A stretch of DNA of 64,000 bases from Paenibacillus nuruki (lineage in GTDB: Bacteria > Bacillota > Bacilli > Paenibacillales > Paenibacillaceae): NCBI RefSeq assembly GCF_001721045.1, contig NZ_MDER01000086.1:62001-126000 (forward strand), in the 5' to 3' direction. The number at the start of each line of letters is the position of its first letter. Position 1 is the stretch's first letter. The translations under genes were made by a program, and so were the position numbers. The notes under the pieces are model-generated. The model saw only the letters and a program-made list of their open reading frames with translations. It was not told where the DNA came from and searched no databases. Shown one piece after another: positions 51,773 through 62,231 of the stretch.

Positions 51773-52378
51773 TTGTCTATGAAAAAGCAATCGTTGCGAG
51801 TGATCGTGATGTTGATGGTATTTACACTTATCCCTGTGTTTTATTCATCAGCCACTATACATGCAGCAACAACAAACAAACCACTGTCTAACCAAAGTCC
51901 TTCTGCACCTGAACCGATTGATATTGAAGAAGATACCTACAGCGATCATGAAGTCGCTCCTGAGCTACAGCAAGCTTTTGATGATTATGTCGATTATTAT
52001 AGTCAATATAAAGAGTGGGTTCCTTATGAGACCAAAGCAGTCTCGATTCTAAACAAGTACAAAAAAGTATTAGCTTCTACACGCAAGCAAGCTTATAGCG
52101 AAATGACGAATATCGCGATTCCCAATTACAAAAAATTTCTAAGTGGAATGAAGCAACTAAAGCCTAACAACAATGATCTTTCCACTATCCACTCCAAATT
52201 GATCAAAGGAACTACGCTTCAATTGGAAGGGATGGTCCTTTTCCAGAAATACGTGTCTAAGCTTAACCCTGACCCAACCATTATCAAAAAAGCGAACTTC
52301 AAATTCACTCAAGGTCAGTTATTGATCAGTGAATTTAATGAAGAGATCGCTTTGTATAACGCTCCATTTTCACAGTAA
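51773..52378 (+). CDS. Secreted helical protein, four-paralogue family, copy 3
   Basis: About 201 residues. The signal peptide ends SATIHAA, with the shared IEEDTY linker motif. The core has WVPYETKAVSILNKYKKV, STRKQAYSEMTNIAIPNYKKFLSGMKQLKP, then STIHSKLIKGTTLQLEGMVLFQKYVSKLNPDPTIIKKAN and a closing FNEEIALY. I place the start at TTG 51773, six bases after AAGGAG; an ATG two codons on (51779) is the alternative. It follows the chromate transporter genes by ~80 bp and may be read from their message. Function unknown. Confidence 0.82.
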   Translation: MSMKKQSLRVIVMLMVFTLIPVFYSSATIHAATTNKPLSNQSPSAPEPIDIEEDTYSDHEVAPELQQAFDDYVDYYSQYKEWVPYETKAVSILNKYKKVLASTRKQAYSEMTNIAIPNYKKFLSGMKQLKPNNNDLSTIHSKLIKGTTLQLEGMVLFQKYVSKLNPDPTIIKKANFKFTQGQLLISEFNEEIALYNAPFSQ

Positions 52379-52402
52379 TCATACTAGCGTAGATCAATAA
52401 TA

Positions 52403-52444
52403 AAAAAAGGATTTAGCTGATATGACGGCTAAATCCCTTTTGGA
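52403..52444. terminator. Bidirectional terminator after paralogue 3
   Basis: AAAGGATTTAGC pairs with GCTAAATCCCTTT; T/A runs flank it on both sides, serving the convergent epimerase too. Confidence 0.85.
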
Positions 52445-52458
52445 TCGTATGTTGTATT

Positions 52459-53361
52459 CTATTTTGTATCTACGTCTACATAAGATCTCCAGTAATGCTG
52501 TTGCTCGAATCCAAGCAATCGTTTGACTTTGGTATTGCTCACCAATGTCTCATATTCACCTAATTCTTTTTTCACAGGAACATTCGGGTAATACTCTGCG
52601 ATCAATTCTTTGGTCGGTCGATCAGAAGACACATCATCAGCCGCAATATTCATCACCTGGAATCCTAAGCCATCTGTCTCTACCGCTAATCGGCATGCCA
52701 GTGCTAGATCACGAGTATCAATATAGCTCCATGTTATCCGTTTACGCTGAATAGGATCGGCAAAATAAGCAGGGAAATCTACATATCTCGCAGGATCAAT
52801 CACATTGGCAATCCGGAAGCAGTACACATCAATACCTGTACGGGTCTGAAAAGCTTTAGCAGTCACTTCATTAACGACTTTAGACATAGCATAACTATCC
52901 ATCGGATTAATAGGATACTCTTCATCCAATGGGAAATAATCAGGATCACGATGTTCATCTGCAAAACAAGTACCATAAGTCGTTTCGCTGGAAGCGAGAA
53001 TCACTTTAGGAATATTATATTTAGTTGCCGCGTCTAATATATTGTAGGTGCTCATCACATTAATTCGATACACTTCGTTGTCGGGATACGTTAAAATTTG
53101 CGGAATCGCCGCCAGATGAATAATCGCATCAATTGGTTGTGATGCTATCGATTCGTGGTAACTTTTATCAATCGTAGGACTAGCCAAAGCATTAAACACT
53201 TGCCCTGCATCCGTAAGGTCTGTAATTAATGTCCGTACATGTGGATGATCCAAAGGCACTTTATCCAGATTCAGTACCTCATACCCTTGTTCAAATAGTT
53301 CTTTCACTACCCATTTACCAGCAAGTCCACTACCACCTGTTACAATCACTCTTTTGACCAT
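52459..53361 (-). CDS. NAD-dependent epimerase/dehydratase
   Basis: A 300-residue extended SDR. VIVTGGSGLAGKWVVKEL is the NAD motif; the LAAIPQ region and catalytic YAMSK (Tyr/Lys) are present, with Ser in ASSETTYG. It resembles UDP-glucose 4-epimerase/uronate-dehydrogenase-like sugar-nucleotide enzymes. The start follows AAAAGGAAGTGTACAG. A palindrome at 53427-53445 in its upstream region suggests repressor control, perhaps by a LacI- or GntR-type protein. Confidence 0.85.
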   Translation of the reverse strand: MVKRVIVTGGSGLAGKWVVKELFEQGYEVLNLDKVPLDHPHVRTLITDLTDAGQVFNALASPTIDKSYHESIASQPIDAIIHLAAIPQILTYPDNEVYRINVMSTYNILDAATKYNIPKVILASSETTYGTCFADEHRDPDYFPLDEEYPINPMDSYAMSKVVNEVTAKAFQTRTGIDVYCFRIANVIDPARYVDFPAYFADPIQRKRITWSYIDTRDLALACRLAVETDGLGFQVMNIAADDVSSDRPTKELIAEYYPNVPVKKELGEYETLVSNTKVKRLLGFEQQHYWRSYVDVDTK

Positions 53362-53426
53362 CTGTACACTTCCTTTTCCTTAAGAAGATAGCAAAGCACC
53401 TATAGAACGTGTCAACATGTTACCGT

Positions 53427-53445
53427 GTTTAGCAGTGTGCTAAAC
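53427..53445 (-). promoter_or_regulatory. Perfect 8-3-8 palindrome upstream of epimerase
   Basis: GTTTAGCA-GTG-TGCTAAAC, about 65 bp before the epimerase start. It has no T run, so it reads as an operator rather than a terminator. Confidence 0.5.
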
Positions 53446-53600
53446 GTTCATTCTTTATAAGTTAACCGTTTCCAATACTCACCAAGCAATTAAATTTGCT
53501 TATATTGACCATATACACTAAAATATGCTTGCTAACTTTCTAAAAGAAAGAGTGCAAAATGACGATACAAATAGTAACAGGAAATGACAAAATCAACCTA

Positions 53601-53609
53601 TGTTATAAT
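53601..53609 (+). promoter_or_regulatory. Extended -10 promoter of paralogue 4
   Basis: TGTTATAAT, i.e. TGn plus a perfect TATAAT, about 44 bp before the GTG start; the -35 region is weak. Confidence 0.6.
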
Positions 53610-53652
53610 GAGTCTTCTCTAATATATTAGCGAAAGGGGATTATATAGTAAC

Positions 53653-54204
53653 GTGAAAGCTCGATTATTGTGGATATTGACGCTGACCTTTTTGATCGTA
53701 CAAAGTGCGTTATTGGTTGCACCTCTTCAGTCCACTCATGCAGCAACTTCTTCTGAATATGGTTATGATGATAGCCATGTCCCTGCCAAATACAAGCAGG
53801 CGTATCATGACTATGTGGATTATGATGCTCAATTGGAACCTCTTCAAGAATATGAACAGATTGCTCTGACTATTTTTAAAGAAAACAAAAAAGTGAAAGC
53901 TTCAGATCATCGTCCTTCTTATGTAGAGATTACAGGTATTGCCCTTCCGAACTATAAAAAGTTTGTTAAAGGGGTACAAAAAATCTATACTCCTAACAAA
54001 GACTTGGCTCGTATGCATAGAATATATGTAAAAGGCGCTAATTATCAATTGCAAGGTATGCTTCTTTTCCAAAAGTATTTATCCAAAAAGAAATTAGATC
54101 CTAGCATCTCCAAAAAAGCAAATACTCAATTAGCAATAGCTAACAAATTACTGACACAGTTCCATAAAGAAATGAATGCGTATCAAGCTAAGTTTTCATA
54201 CTAA
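53653..54204 (+). CDS. Secreted helical protein, four-paralogue family, copy 4, GTG start
   Basis: A 183-residue member, the shortest since its linker is reduced. The signal peptide ends STHAA. The core has PLQEYEQIALTIFKENKKV, DHRPSYVEITGIALPNYKKFVKGVQKIYTP, then ARMHRIYVKGANYQLQGMLLF and QKYLSKKKLDPSISKKAN, with a closing HKEMNAYQAKF. The start is GTG, 12 bases after AAAGGGG, the same arrangement as copies 1 and 2. It has its own promoter and terminator. Confidence 0.83.
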   Translation: MKARLLWILTLTFLIVQSALLVAPLQSTHAATSSEYGYDDSHVPAKYKQAYHDYVDYDAQLEPLQEYEQIALTIFKENKKVKASDHRPSYVEITGIALPNYKKFVKGVQKIYTPNKDLARMHRIYVKGANYQLQGMLLFQKYLSKKKLDPSISKKANTQLAIANKLLTQFHKEMNAYQAKFSY

Positions 54205-54222
54205 TTGCATCCTATTCTAGTC

Positions 54223-55253
<1,031 letters not shown>

Positions 55254-55257
55254 TCAT

Positions 55258-55277
55258 TTTGTTGTAAATGCAACAAA
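55258..55277. promoter_or_regulatory. MarR-GNAT operator 1
   Basis: TTTGTTGTAAATGCAACAAA, a 20-bp near-perfect inverted repeat (TTTGTTG...CAACAAA) 20 bp upstream of the gene. MarR proteins typically bind such dyads. Confidence 0.8.
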
Positions 55278-55301
55278 TAGTTGATATTAATATAGTTTAT
55301 T

Positions 55302-55321
55302 TTTGTTGTATTTGCAACAAA
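55302..55321. promoter_or_regulatory. MarR-GNAT operator 2
   Basis: TTTGTTGTATTTGCAACAAA, the same dyad as operator 1 with a changed centre. Centre-to-centre distance is 44 bp, about four helical turns. Confidence 0.8.
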
Positions 55322-55322
55322 A

Positions 55323-55353
55323 AACCACTTCATTCATCAACGAATGAGGTGGC
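55323..55353 (-). terminator. Terminator after the TraB-family gene
   Basis: CCACTTCATTC pairs with GAATGAGGTGG; on the minus strand TTTTTTG follows, directly next to operator 2. Confidence 0.85.
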
Positions 55354-55426
55354 TTTTCGGAGCACGTTTATGGTTTGAATGTCACTGGATAGAACTAATG
55401 ATGAATACAAATGCTGATAATACCTA

Positions 55427-56800
55427 TTATTTTCGTGTAACTGTATATCCTTTTTTCTCAAGCAAATGAATAATACCATCGTTACCTAGATAATGAGCAG
55501 CACCGACAACGATAAAGTATTTCTGATTGCCACCACTTTTCAGATAGCCATCAATTTTTTGCGCCATTCCAACGTTGCGGTCAACCAGTATCGCTTTATT
55601 ATATTCTTCATTACCTGCTGTACTGTTTGTTAATTCTAGCAATTTTTTCTCATCGCCTGTTTTCCACATTTCTGCGGCTTCATCTGTATTTTCATGCAGA
55701 TCAGCTTGATTCGGGTTGTCCAAATCGTATAGTGTAGAATACAGCATTTGTTCTTGTAATTCATCAGAGAAGTTATTTAGCATCGTAAGCTGTGAGTCTT
55801 GTGACTCTAATTCCATCACTGTGATTTTGCGTTCTGCGGCTTGTTGAATAAAATGCAGATCGATACCATCAGCAGATTTGTACTCTGGATCACTTGGAGC
55901 AAATGAGCTAACAATCATGTCTGCTACCCATGGTTTGAAACGATCTAACGCATCGCGTTTCCAATCATTCGCTAGAAGCGCTTTACCTAATTTGGCATAC
56001 GTATAGGTAGAAAGATGATCTTGCAGTCTGCTTCCATCTTTGTACTCACCGATTTCCAATACACGCTTTTGCATCGCTTCGTCCGATATCTGGGTAATGT
56101 CTACTTCTACCCCAAGATAATTAGCTTGCGCAAATGCTTGTTCATACTCTTTACGTAACGGATAAAAACTTTCATTGGCAATATGTATAGAACCGACCAA
56201 GTACACGGTATTCCCGTTATTTTGTACTTCCCACATAAATCCACGACCACCGGTATCGGCAGTTTCTGTAGATGGTACAGGTGTTGGTGTTACAGTACTG
56301 CTAGGGTCTGGAGTCACGACAGGTGACGCTGTGTTCTCTGTAGGAGCAGTCGTTGTATCGACAGGAGGAGTATTGTTTTCTACTACAGGAAGAGTGGGTG
56401 CAACTGGCGGTGAAGTCAGCTGGATTGTACGCGTTTTGGCATTCCAGATCACTGTGTATCCTGTTAATTCACCAAATGTGCGAATCGGCACATAAGCAGT
56501 TCCATTGATTTTAAATAGTTTGCTGTTAACAGTAACACTTTTACCATTAGCGACAACCGTTATGCTGTCTTTGGATACTTTGGACAATTGAATATTCATT
56601 GCTTGTAATGTCGAACGAAGTGGAACTAAAGTAACTTTCTGCTGAACAGTAGGTGCAATGCCTTTACTGTATTGAATCTTCTGATCATTTACCTTAACGG
56701 TTAACGACTGTGTGGATGTAGCCGCCATTGCTGGTGAAGCTGTCGCCAGTAGACCTGCTGCGAGCACAAGCGAAAGCATCTTTTGGTGCCAATTTTTCAT
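55427..56800 (-). CDS. TraB/GumN-family protein with copper-amine-oxidase N-terminal domain
   Basis: About 457 residues, exported. The signal peptide (MKNWHQKMLSLVLAAGLLATASPAMAA) leads into a copper-amine-oxidase-N-like domain (about 35-125; LVPLRSTLQAMNIQLSKV and AYVPIRTFGELTGYTVIWNAKTRTIQL). This is common in secreted Paenibacillus proteins and probably binds the cell wall. A Pro/Thr/Val linker follows, then the TraB domain with VYLVGSIHIANESFYPL, VEVDITQ and the ending FIVVGAAHYLGNDGIIHLLEKKGYTV. TraB proteins may be metalloproteases; the Tiki-like GSxHI and GAxH motifs are present. The ATG at 56800 follows AGAGGGAG. Confidence 0.88.
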   Translation of the reverse strand: MKNWHQKMLSLVLAAGLLATASPAMAATSTQSLTVKVNDQKIQYSKGIAPTVQQKVTLVPLRSTLQAMNIQLSKVSKDSITVVANGKSVTVNSKLFKINGTAYVPIRTFGELTGYTVIWNAKTRTIQLTSPPVAPTLPVVENNTPPVDTTTAPTENTASPVVTPDPSSTVTPTPVPSTETADTGGRGFMWEVQNNGNTVYLVGSIHIANESFYPLRKEYEQAFAQANYLGVEVDITQISDEAMQKRVLEIGEYKDGSRLQDHLSTYTYAKLGKALLANDWKRDALDRFKPWVADMIVSSFAPSDPEYKSADGIDLHFIQQAAERKITVMELESQDSQLTMLNNFSDELQEQMLYSTLYDLDNPNQADLHENTDEAAEMWKTGDEKKLLELTNSTAGNEEYNKAILVDRNVGMAQKIDGYLKSGGNQKYFIVVGAAHYLGNDGIIHLLEKKGYTVTRK

Positions 56801-56941
56801 GATAGAACTCCCTCTGAATGTGTAATGTGCATTCAAAGCCAAACGTGTCCTTTTAAATATTGCATAATCTAGTTTCAAGTACAATACATTATTTCGTTAT
56901 ATTTATACTTTGTGATAAATAAAGGGATATTTGTAAATCAA

Positions 56942-57424
56942 TTAACTGACTTTAGAAGGTGTAAATGCCTGCTTAATCTCCGGGAATTTGGCATACAAGA
57001 TCAGACTGCGTGTAGCGAAGATAACAGCAATTCCGATCCACAATATCCATTGAATACGATGATACCCTGTTGCAAACTCTCCAAAAGCAAAACCTAATGT
57101 CATTCGAACCCCGATAAAGCTTGCCCACGTAATGAGCGTAATTGCTGTTCCTTGGACATAGACAATTTGATTCTGAATATACACTTTGCTGTACCATGCT
57201 TGTATGGTTCCAGCGATCAAAGCGAAAGTGATAACAAGAATACATTCGATCCATTGGGTCATCGGCACCGCTTGTTGAGGAAAGGTCTGATGCACTTCAT
57301 AGACGGCAAGCAATGGTAATAGAATAAAAAATAATTTCTTGACCGGTTTGGGACGCAATTGACGAAAAATAACCCACACAATAATACAAATCACGAGTAA
57401 TGCTGTACCTACATTCGAATACAT
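56942..57424 (-). CDS. CcdC-like membrane protein (DUF1453 type)
   Basis: A 160-residue protein with about five membrane helices. It resembles CcdC/YneN-type proteins (FRQLRPKPVKKLFFILLPLLAVYEV, then WASFIGVRMTLGFAFGEF and a C-terminal ATRSLILYAKFPEI). The function is not established. The start follows AAGGAGGTCATCTT. It lies 125 bp downstream of the two-component genes on the same strand and could be one of their targets, by analogy with DesK-like systems placed next to membrane genes. Confidence 0.7.
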   Translation of the reverse strand: MYSNVGTALLVICIIVWVIFRQLRPKPVKKLFFILLPLLAVYEVHQTFPQQAVPMTQWIECILVITFALIAGTIQAWYSKVYIQNQIVYVQGTAITLITWASFIGVRMTLGFAFGEFATGYHRIQWILWIGIAVIFATRSLILYAKFPEIKQAFTPSKVS

Positions 57425-57549
57425 AAGATGACCTCCTTGGAATTTGGTTATACTTTTATTCTAAGAGTCTCACCGTTTGTATTCGTCTACTTGCAGGTTG
57501 ATCTTTCAGCACCTTTGTATCTATCTAGCGATATACCTGACTTTCTCTC

Positions 57550-58224
57550 TTATTGCACTAAACCTTGTCGTATCGCCAATACTACTGCTTGCGTCCGATC
57601 TTCTACATCTAATTTTTGAAAAATACGATGTGCATGCGTTTTGACAGTACCATGTGAAATATGTAGCGCCAGTGCAATCTCTGAATTACGTTTGCCATAC
57701 GCCATCTGCTGTAACACAATTAATTCTTGATCGGTTAACGGCTCAATCATTTCATATGTGGTCGGATGAGGTGGTTGTGAGGGTTCTGCCTTTTTGAGCG
57801 CTTCAGCGAGTGCTTTGCTAGCAAGTGGTGTTTTGTATAGTGCTTCACCTTTATATACTGCCCGAATGCCTGCTAGTAATTCTTGCGTATCTGCATCTTT
57901 CAGTAGAAAACCAGTGGCTCCTGCGCGGATACCTTCTTTGATATAATCTTGTACATCGAATGTGGTCAGCAACACAATTTTCATATCTGGTAATACACGT
58001 AAAATCTGTTCTGTCGCTTCTAACCCGGAGCACTCTGGCATCTGAATATCCATCAATACCATATCAGGCTGTTGCGCTAGCGTAACTTCTAACGCTTGGT
58101 TCCCATTACTTGCTTCACCTACACATTCCATATCAGGTTGTGCATTAATAATATACTGTAATCCTTGACGTACAATCGGTTGATCGTCTGCAAGCACGAT
58201 ACGAATTTGGGATGGATCACTCAT
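57550..58224 (-). CDS. NarL/LuxR-type response regulator
   Basis: A 224-residue regulator. The receiver domain has the acidic pair in VLADDQPIV, phospho-acceptor Asp59 in DMVLMDIQMP, the Thr in LLTTFD and the Lys in FLLKDA. The C-terminal LuxR helix-turn-helix is LTDQELIVLQQMAYGKRNSEIALALHISHGTVKTHAHRIFQKLDVEDRTQAV. It starts 12 bp after the kinase gene, behind AAGGAGAAATAATC. Confidence 0.95.
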   Translation of the reverse strand: MSDPSQIRIVLADDQPIVRQGLQYIINAQPDMECVGEASNGNQALEVTLAQQPDMVLMDIQMPECSGLEATEQILRVLPDMKIVLLTTFDVQDYIKEGIRAGATGFLLKDADTQELLAGIRAVYKGEALYKTPLASKALAEALKKAEPSQPPHPTTYEMIEPLTDQELIVLQQMAYGKRNSEIALALHISHGTVKTHAHRIFQKLDVEDRTQAVVLAIRQGLVQ

Positions 58225-58236
58225 GATTATTTCTCC

Positions 58237-59400
58237 TTAAGGTTGGATTGGATTTCCGATCGGAATCATAGCTTGAATACAGAAACCATGAGGTAACACA
58301 GGCTCAAATTGACAGGTTCCTCCTTGTTGCTTACAACGTTCAATCATACTTTTTAATCCATAGCCTATCTTTACAGCATCTTTATTTGTATAGATTCCAT
58401 TATCGGCAATACGTAAATAGACGTGCTGATCTTTTTCTTCAATATGGACTGAAGCAGTATCCGCTTGTGCATGACGAAGTACATTGGTTAATGATTCTTG
58501 TAGGACTCGATACAACACAATACTGGTCTGAATCGACCATTCTGTTATGGGAGAATCTTCTACAAAAGTAAGCTTGAGCGCAGAACGTTGCCCTGTTTGT
58601 GTAATTAATCCTTTTAAAGCGACCAATCCTAAGCCCATCTCATCATTTGACCATTCTTTAACAGCTATACGTACCTCTGTAAGAGCTTGACGAGCGATGC
58701 CTATTAATTGCTTGATGCGCTCTGGCATATGCTGGGGTTCTGTAGATTGCATAATCTCCAAAGCTTGTAATTGAATAATAAGCGATGTCAGTTGATGCCC
58801 TAATCCATCGTGTATTTCTCGCGCTAGACGTGTTCGTTCTTCTAATGCGGCATAACGTACGGAATGAGCACTTGCTTCTTGCAGTTCCAGATGGGCTTCT
58901 TGTAACTCTTTATGCGCTTGATCTAATTGCTCCAGATGTGATTTGGTCAAAGCATAAGCATTTTGACGAATTTGAGAACTGCGTACGACTAGAAAAACAC
59001 CGATAATCGCCAACAAACTCCCAAAAGAAAAAGCATAAACCAATACAATCACTGTGATCGTAACCAGACTCACGACGATCGTGACATACCGGTAATTACG
59101 ATTGATAAATATACTCAAAAATAATAACGGCCATAATAAACTTGAATTCACAGATCCATACTGATAATGAAGATATAATGCTGTACTGATAATGACTGTA
59201 GACAAAATAATGTATATGGTTCGACTACGCCATATTTTGGGAATCCAAATAATAGATACATAGAGAAGTAAAATCAATAAAGTGCCATACTGATTAAATA
59301 CTCCATAATTCGCATATTCATTATAGCTAGTGATCATCAGTACGATCGTTCCAAATATACGAATCAAATACCTATACGCATGTTCTTGCTCTATATCCAT
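58237..59400 (-). CDS. Sensor histidine kinase, DesK/NarX-like (HisKA_3)
   Basis: A 387-residue kinase. About five to six membrane helices occupy residues 10-155, then a coiled coil (KSHLEQLDQAHKELQEAHLELQEAS). The phospho-acceptor is His in LAREIHDGLGHQLTSLIIQLQAL, and a compact HATPase (ESLTNVLRHAQADTASVHIEE, ADNGIYTNKDAVKIGYGLKSM) follows. The HATPase G1 box is reduced. No extracellular sensor domain, so it probably senses the membrane or an intramembrane signal. Operon with the response regulator. Confidence 0.93.
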   Translation of the reverse strand: MDIEQEHAYRYLIRIFGTIVLMITSYNEYANYGVFNQYGTLLILLLYVSIIWIPKIWRSRTIYIILSTVIISTALYLHYQYGSVNSSLLWPLLFLSIFINRNYRYVTIVVSLVTITVIVLVYAFSFGSLLAIIGVFLVVRSSQIRQNAYALTKSHLEQLDQAHKELQEAHLELQEASAHSVRYAALEERTRLAREIHDGLGHQLTSLIIQLQALEIMQSTEPQHMPERIKQLIGIARQALTEVRIAVKEWSNDEMGLGLVALKGLITQTGQRSALKLTFVEDSPITEWSIQTSIVLYRVLQESLTNVLRHAQADTASVHIEEKDQHVYLRIADNGIYTNKDAVKIGYGLKSMIERCKQQGGTCQFEPVLPHGFCIQAMIPIGNPIQP

Positions 59401-59588
59401 ATGTACCCTCCGCTGATCTACATAACATCTGTATGATTGTATTTATTGTAGATCAATATGCAAAGATTTACATCTACTTAAAGATCGATATAAATGTCAT
59501 CGTGTATATCTGTAGATAGATATAACTCTAATATTTGTTCTCTATTCAATAGCTTCATGATATAAACCTTATCAATTTGGTATAACGT

Positions 59589-60029
59589 TTATGCTTCTTG
59601 TTCTTCTTGTGTCAGGAGATATGCAAAAAAGTCACTAAACGTATCCCATGTATCAGGCGCTACTTGAAATGATCGGTCATGCACTTGATAGACATCGATG
59701 CTATCGCACCAGATCACCGATGGAGTAGTTGCTGTATCCAAGACGATCATACTTCCCGCAGGCTCTGCTAAAAACACCAACGAATGAGGAAATTGAATGT
59801 CTTTTCGTAAGCGGAGTGTTTCTTCGATTAGATTAGGATGATGATTGGCATAACTAAATATAGAAATACCCCCAACTAACCCTCCATTAAAAAATAAAGC
59901 GATCTCTTTAAAATCGTCAGGTAATTGCAACTGTAATTGTTGCTCAATCTTAGTCACTACCTGTGGTGTGATCACCTCATCTGGAAACAGTAAATCATAT
60001 CGTTGTTTGATTGACGGTATAGTATTCAT
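59589..60029 (-). CDS. SMI1/KNR4 (SUKH) family protein, second copy
   Basis: A 146-residue protein with the SMI1/KNR4 pattern: VVTKIEQQLQLQLPDDFKEIALFFNGG near residues 24-50 and a C-terminal DTWDTFSDFFAYLL helix. It differs widely from the SUKH protein at 18546. Such proteins act as immunity factors or adaptors; no toxin gene adjoins it. The start follows AAGGAGCGATGCAGAG. Confidence 0.8.
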   Translation of the reverse strand: MNTIPSIKQRYDLLFPDEVITPQVVTKIEQQLQLQLPDDFKEIALFFNGGLVGGISIFSYANHHPNLIEETLRLRKDIQFPHSLVFLAEPAGSMIVLDTATTPSVIWCDSIDVYQVHDRSFQVAPDTWDTFSDFFAYLLTQEEQEA

Positions 60030-60120
60030 CTCTGCATCGCTCCTTGCTATTTAACTCTACAATTATTGTATTCTATGTATTCATCTAAATGATACAACCT
60101 TCATAATCTCGCCCATCTAA

Positions 60121-60158
60121 AAAAAGTAGAAGGCATATAACGATGCACTCTACTTTTT
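60121..60158 (-). terminator. Terminator after the chemoreceptor gene
   Basis: AAAAAGTAGA and TCTACTTTTT close the hairpin with GCAT/ATGC inside; a T run follows on the minus strand. Confidence 0.82.
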
Positions 60159-60238
60159 GGGGTGTTTATTTTAGATTTTGAGAAATCGTTGCTATATATT
60201 TTCAGTTCTAATCAGACAATCACTTTAGCGCTCTATAA

Positions 60239-61993
60239 TTAGACTTTTACTGTTTTTATCGCTTTATTCATTTCATGAGTCTGTTGTTCTAATACAGTAG
60301 AGGTCTGTGCTACACTTTCGAACATGGTTGCTTGTTCACGGATCAAACGATAGATTTCATCCGAATGATCCGATACTTCTACCGAAATCTGAGCAATCGT
60401 ATGGACAGAAGCCGCTGCTTCTTCTGAACCTGCCGATATTTCTTCAGCTGCTGTAGAGACTTCTTGAATACGTGCAGTCACCGTTTGGAACGTATCCAAG
60501 ACCTGAGCAAATGCTAATTCTGCTTCAGCAGTCAGTGTCACTCCTTGTCCAATTTCTTGCACGGTCACTCCAACCTGTGAACCAATCTGCTGAGATTCTT
60601 GTTGAATATGCAATAACAAGTTCGAGATATTTTCCATAGAAGTGCTTGAAGCTTCTGCAAGCTTTCTGACCTCAGCAGCAACTACAGCAAATCCTTTGCC
60701 CTGCTCACCTGCATGTGCCGCTTCAATAGACGCATTTAACGCTAACAATTTGGTCTGACTGGCAAAGTCACGCACTGCTTGTAATGCAGTACCAATCTCT
60801 TGCGAATAATTAGTTAACACTTCGACTCTCAATACGACTTTACCCGACACATCTGAAATATGTTCCATTTGCTTTTTCATACGTGACATACTTTGTTTAC
60901 CTGATTCTACGGTCGTTAGCGCACTTGTAGCCGCATCCGATACCGCCATAGAAGATTCCGATATCTCTGTAATGCCTTTAGCGATCTCTTCCATCGCATG
61001 CGCACTATCACTTGCACCTTGCTTTTGAGTACGTGCACCATGTCTAATCTGTTCAACCGATTGATAGACTGTGGTGCTCATGGCTAACATTTCTTGAGTA
61101 TTATGGTTAAACTGCTTGGTCGATTCTGATAAAATGTCTGTCGTTACAACTACACCTTCCACCATATCGCTTACCATTTTGTTCAGATGACCTGACATAT
61201 GCATCATCGCCTGATAAGTCGTTCCTATCTCATCTTCACTCCGTAAGCGGTATGAGGTTAAAATCTGATGGGCGGCTGCAAGTTCGCCTTGTGCCATTTT
61301 TTCCACACTTGCTTTGAGTGGCTTCAGTGGACGTAATCCTCTAATAATAAACCACATCACAATCGCTATCCCCACAATCGTAATCAAGACCAGCAAACCA
61401 TAGAACGGAATACTTTGTTGGATAATATCGGATTCTACACTTCCGATAATGGAGACTGCTGTATCAATACCAAGAACACCGATAAGCACGCCATTACTAT
61501 CGAGAATCGGTGCATACGACGAAATATAGTTCCCATATTCGGGATTGTTAATAACAGGAGAACTAGCTGTTTCTCCTTGCTGTAACTTTTGAATCGCTTC
61601 TACAGGAATATCGGTAACCTCATTGATAGCGGAAGCTTTATCCGGATCTTTCATGCCGTCTATCATAATAAGAGGGGTACCTTTATCGTCTATTTTGACA
61701 AAATAAACATACATAGCACCAATACGTTCACGAAAATCATCCAGTTCATCACGAATCTTCAGAAACATATCGTTTTCTTTGGGGTCTTTCGCAAATGTTG
61801 CATACGAGGCTTTGTCCAACTGGTTCACATAACTCTGCGCAATTTGAATATTGTAACTTGAAATAGCGCCTTGTGCGGCTGATCTCATATTAGCGATCTG
61901 TAGCAATATACTTCCAACAACAATAATAGTAATAACCAATGTAACAAAAGCAATAATACGTACCACTAACCGTTTTCTAAAAAAACCGATCAT
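60239..61993 (-). CDS. Methyl-accepting chemotaxis protein
   Basis: About 584 residues. TM1 (residues ~10-32), an extracellular sensing region of ~150 residues with Cache-like character ([25 protein letters not shown]), TM2, then a HAMP domain ([19 protein letters not shown]). The long signalling coiled coil carries the conserved hairpin tip [34 protein letters not shown] chose the ATG at 61993, behind GAGGGGAAGAAAGCGA. No che genes adjoin it; the attractant is unknown. Confidence 0.93.
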   Translation of the reverse strand: MIGFFRKRLVVRIIAFVTLVITIIVVGSILLQIANMRSAAQGAISSYNIQIAQSYVNQLDKASYATFAKDPKENDMFLKIRDELDDFRERIGAMYVYFVKIDDKGTPLIMIDGMKDPDKASAINEVTDIPVEAIQKLQQGETASSPVINNPEYGNYISSYAPILDSNGVLIGVLGIDTAVSIIGSVESDIIQQSIPFYGLLVLITIVGIAIVMWFIIRGLRPLKPLKASVEKMAQGELAAAHQILTSYRLRSEDEIGTTYQAMMHMSGHLNKMVSDMVEGVVVTTDILSESTKQFNHNTQEMLAMSTTVYQSVEQIRHGARTQKQGASDSAHAMEEIAKGITEISESSMAVSDAATSALTTVESGKQSMSRMKKQMEHISDVSGKVVLRVEVLTNYSQEIGTALQAVRDFASQTKLLALNASIEAAHAGEQGKGFAVVAAEVRKLAEASSTSMENISNLLLHIQQESQQIGSQVGVTVQEIGQGVTLTAEAELAFAQVLDTFQTVTARIQEVSTAAEEISAGSEEAAASVHTIAQISVEVSDHSDEIYRLIREQATMFESVAQTSTVLEQQTHEMNKAIKTVKV

Positions 61994-62231
61994 TCGCTTT
62001 CTTCCCCTCTGATCAAAGCAAACTTTTTGAATACCCCTACCCAAAAATCATATGTCTGAAGCACTATGTTATGGGAAAATAGTAAACGAATATGTCGAAT
62101 TATGCAAGAGAATATAAATTATAATCAAAAATTTTTATAAATGAAAATAATGTTAAATACTTGCTAGAATGGCCCTATATCCTTTCTATTTTCTTGTTGA
62201 TTCTCTCTATCATTTAAGCAATACTAAAGTC

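Noticed and set aside
59401-59588. Regulatory RNA upstream of the DesK-like kinase
   Set aside because: AT-rich sequence with short chance repeats of TATAGAT type; no stable structure or conserved motif seen.
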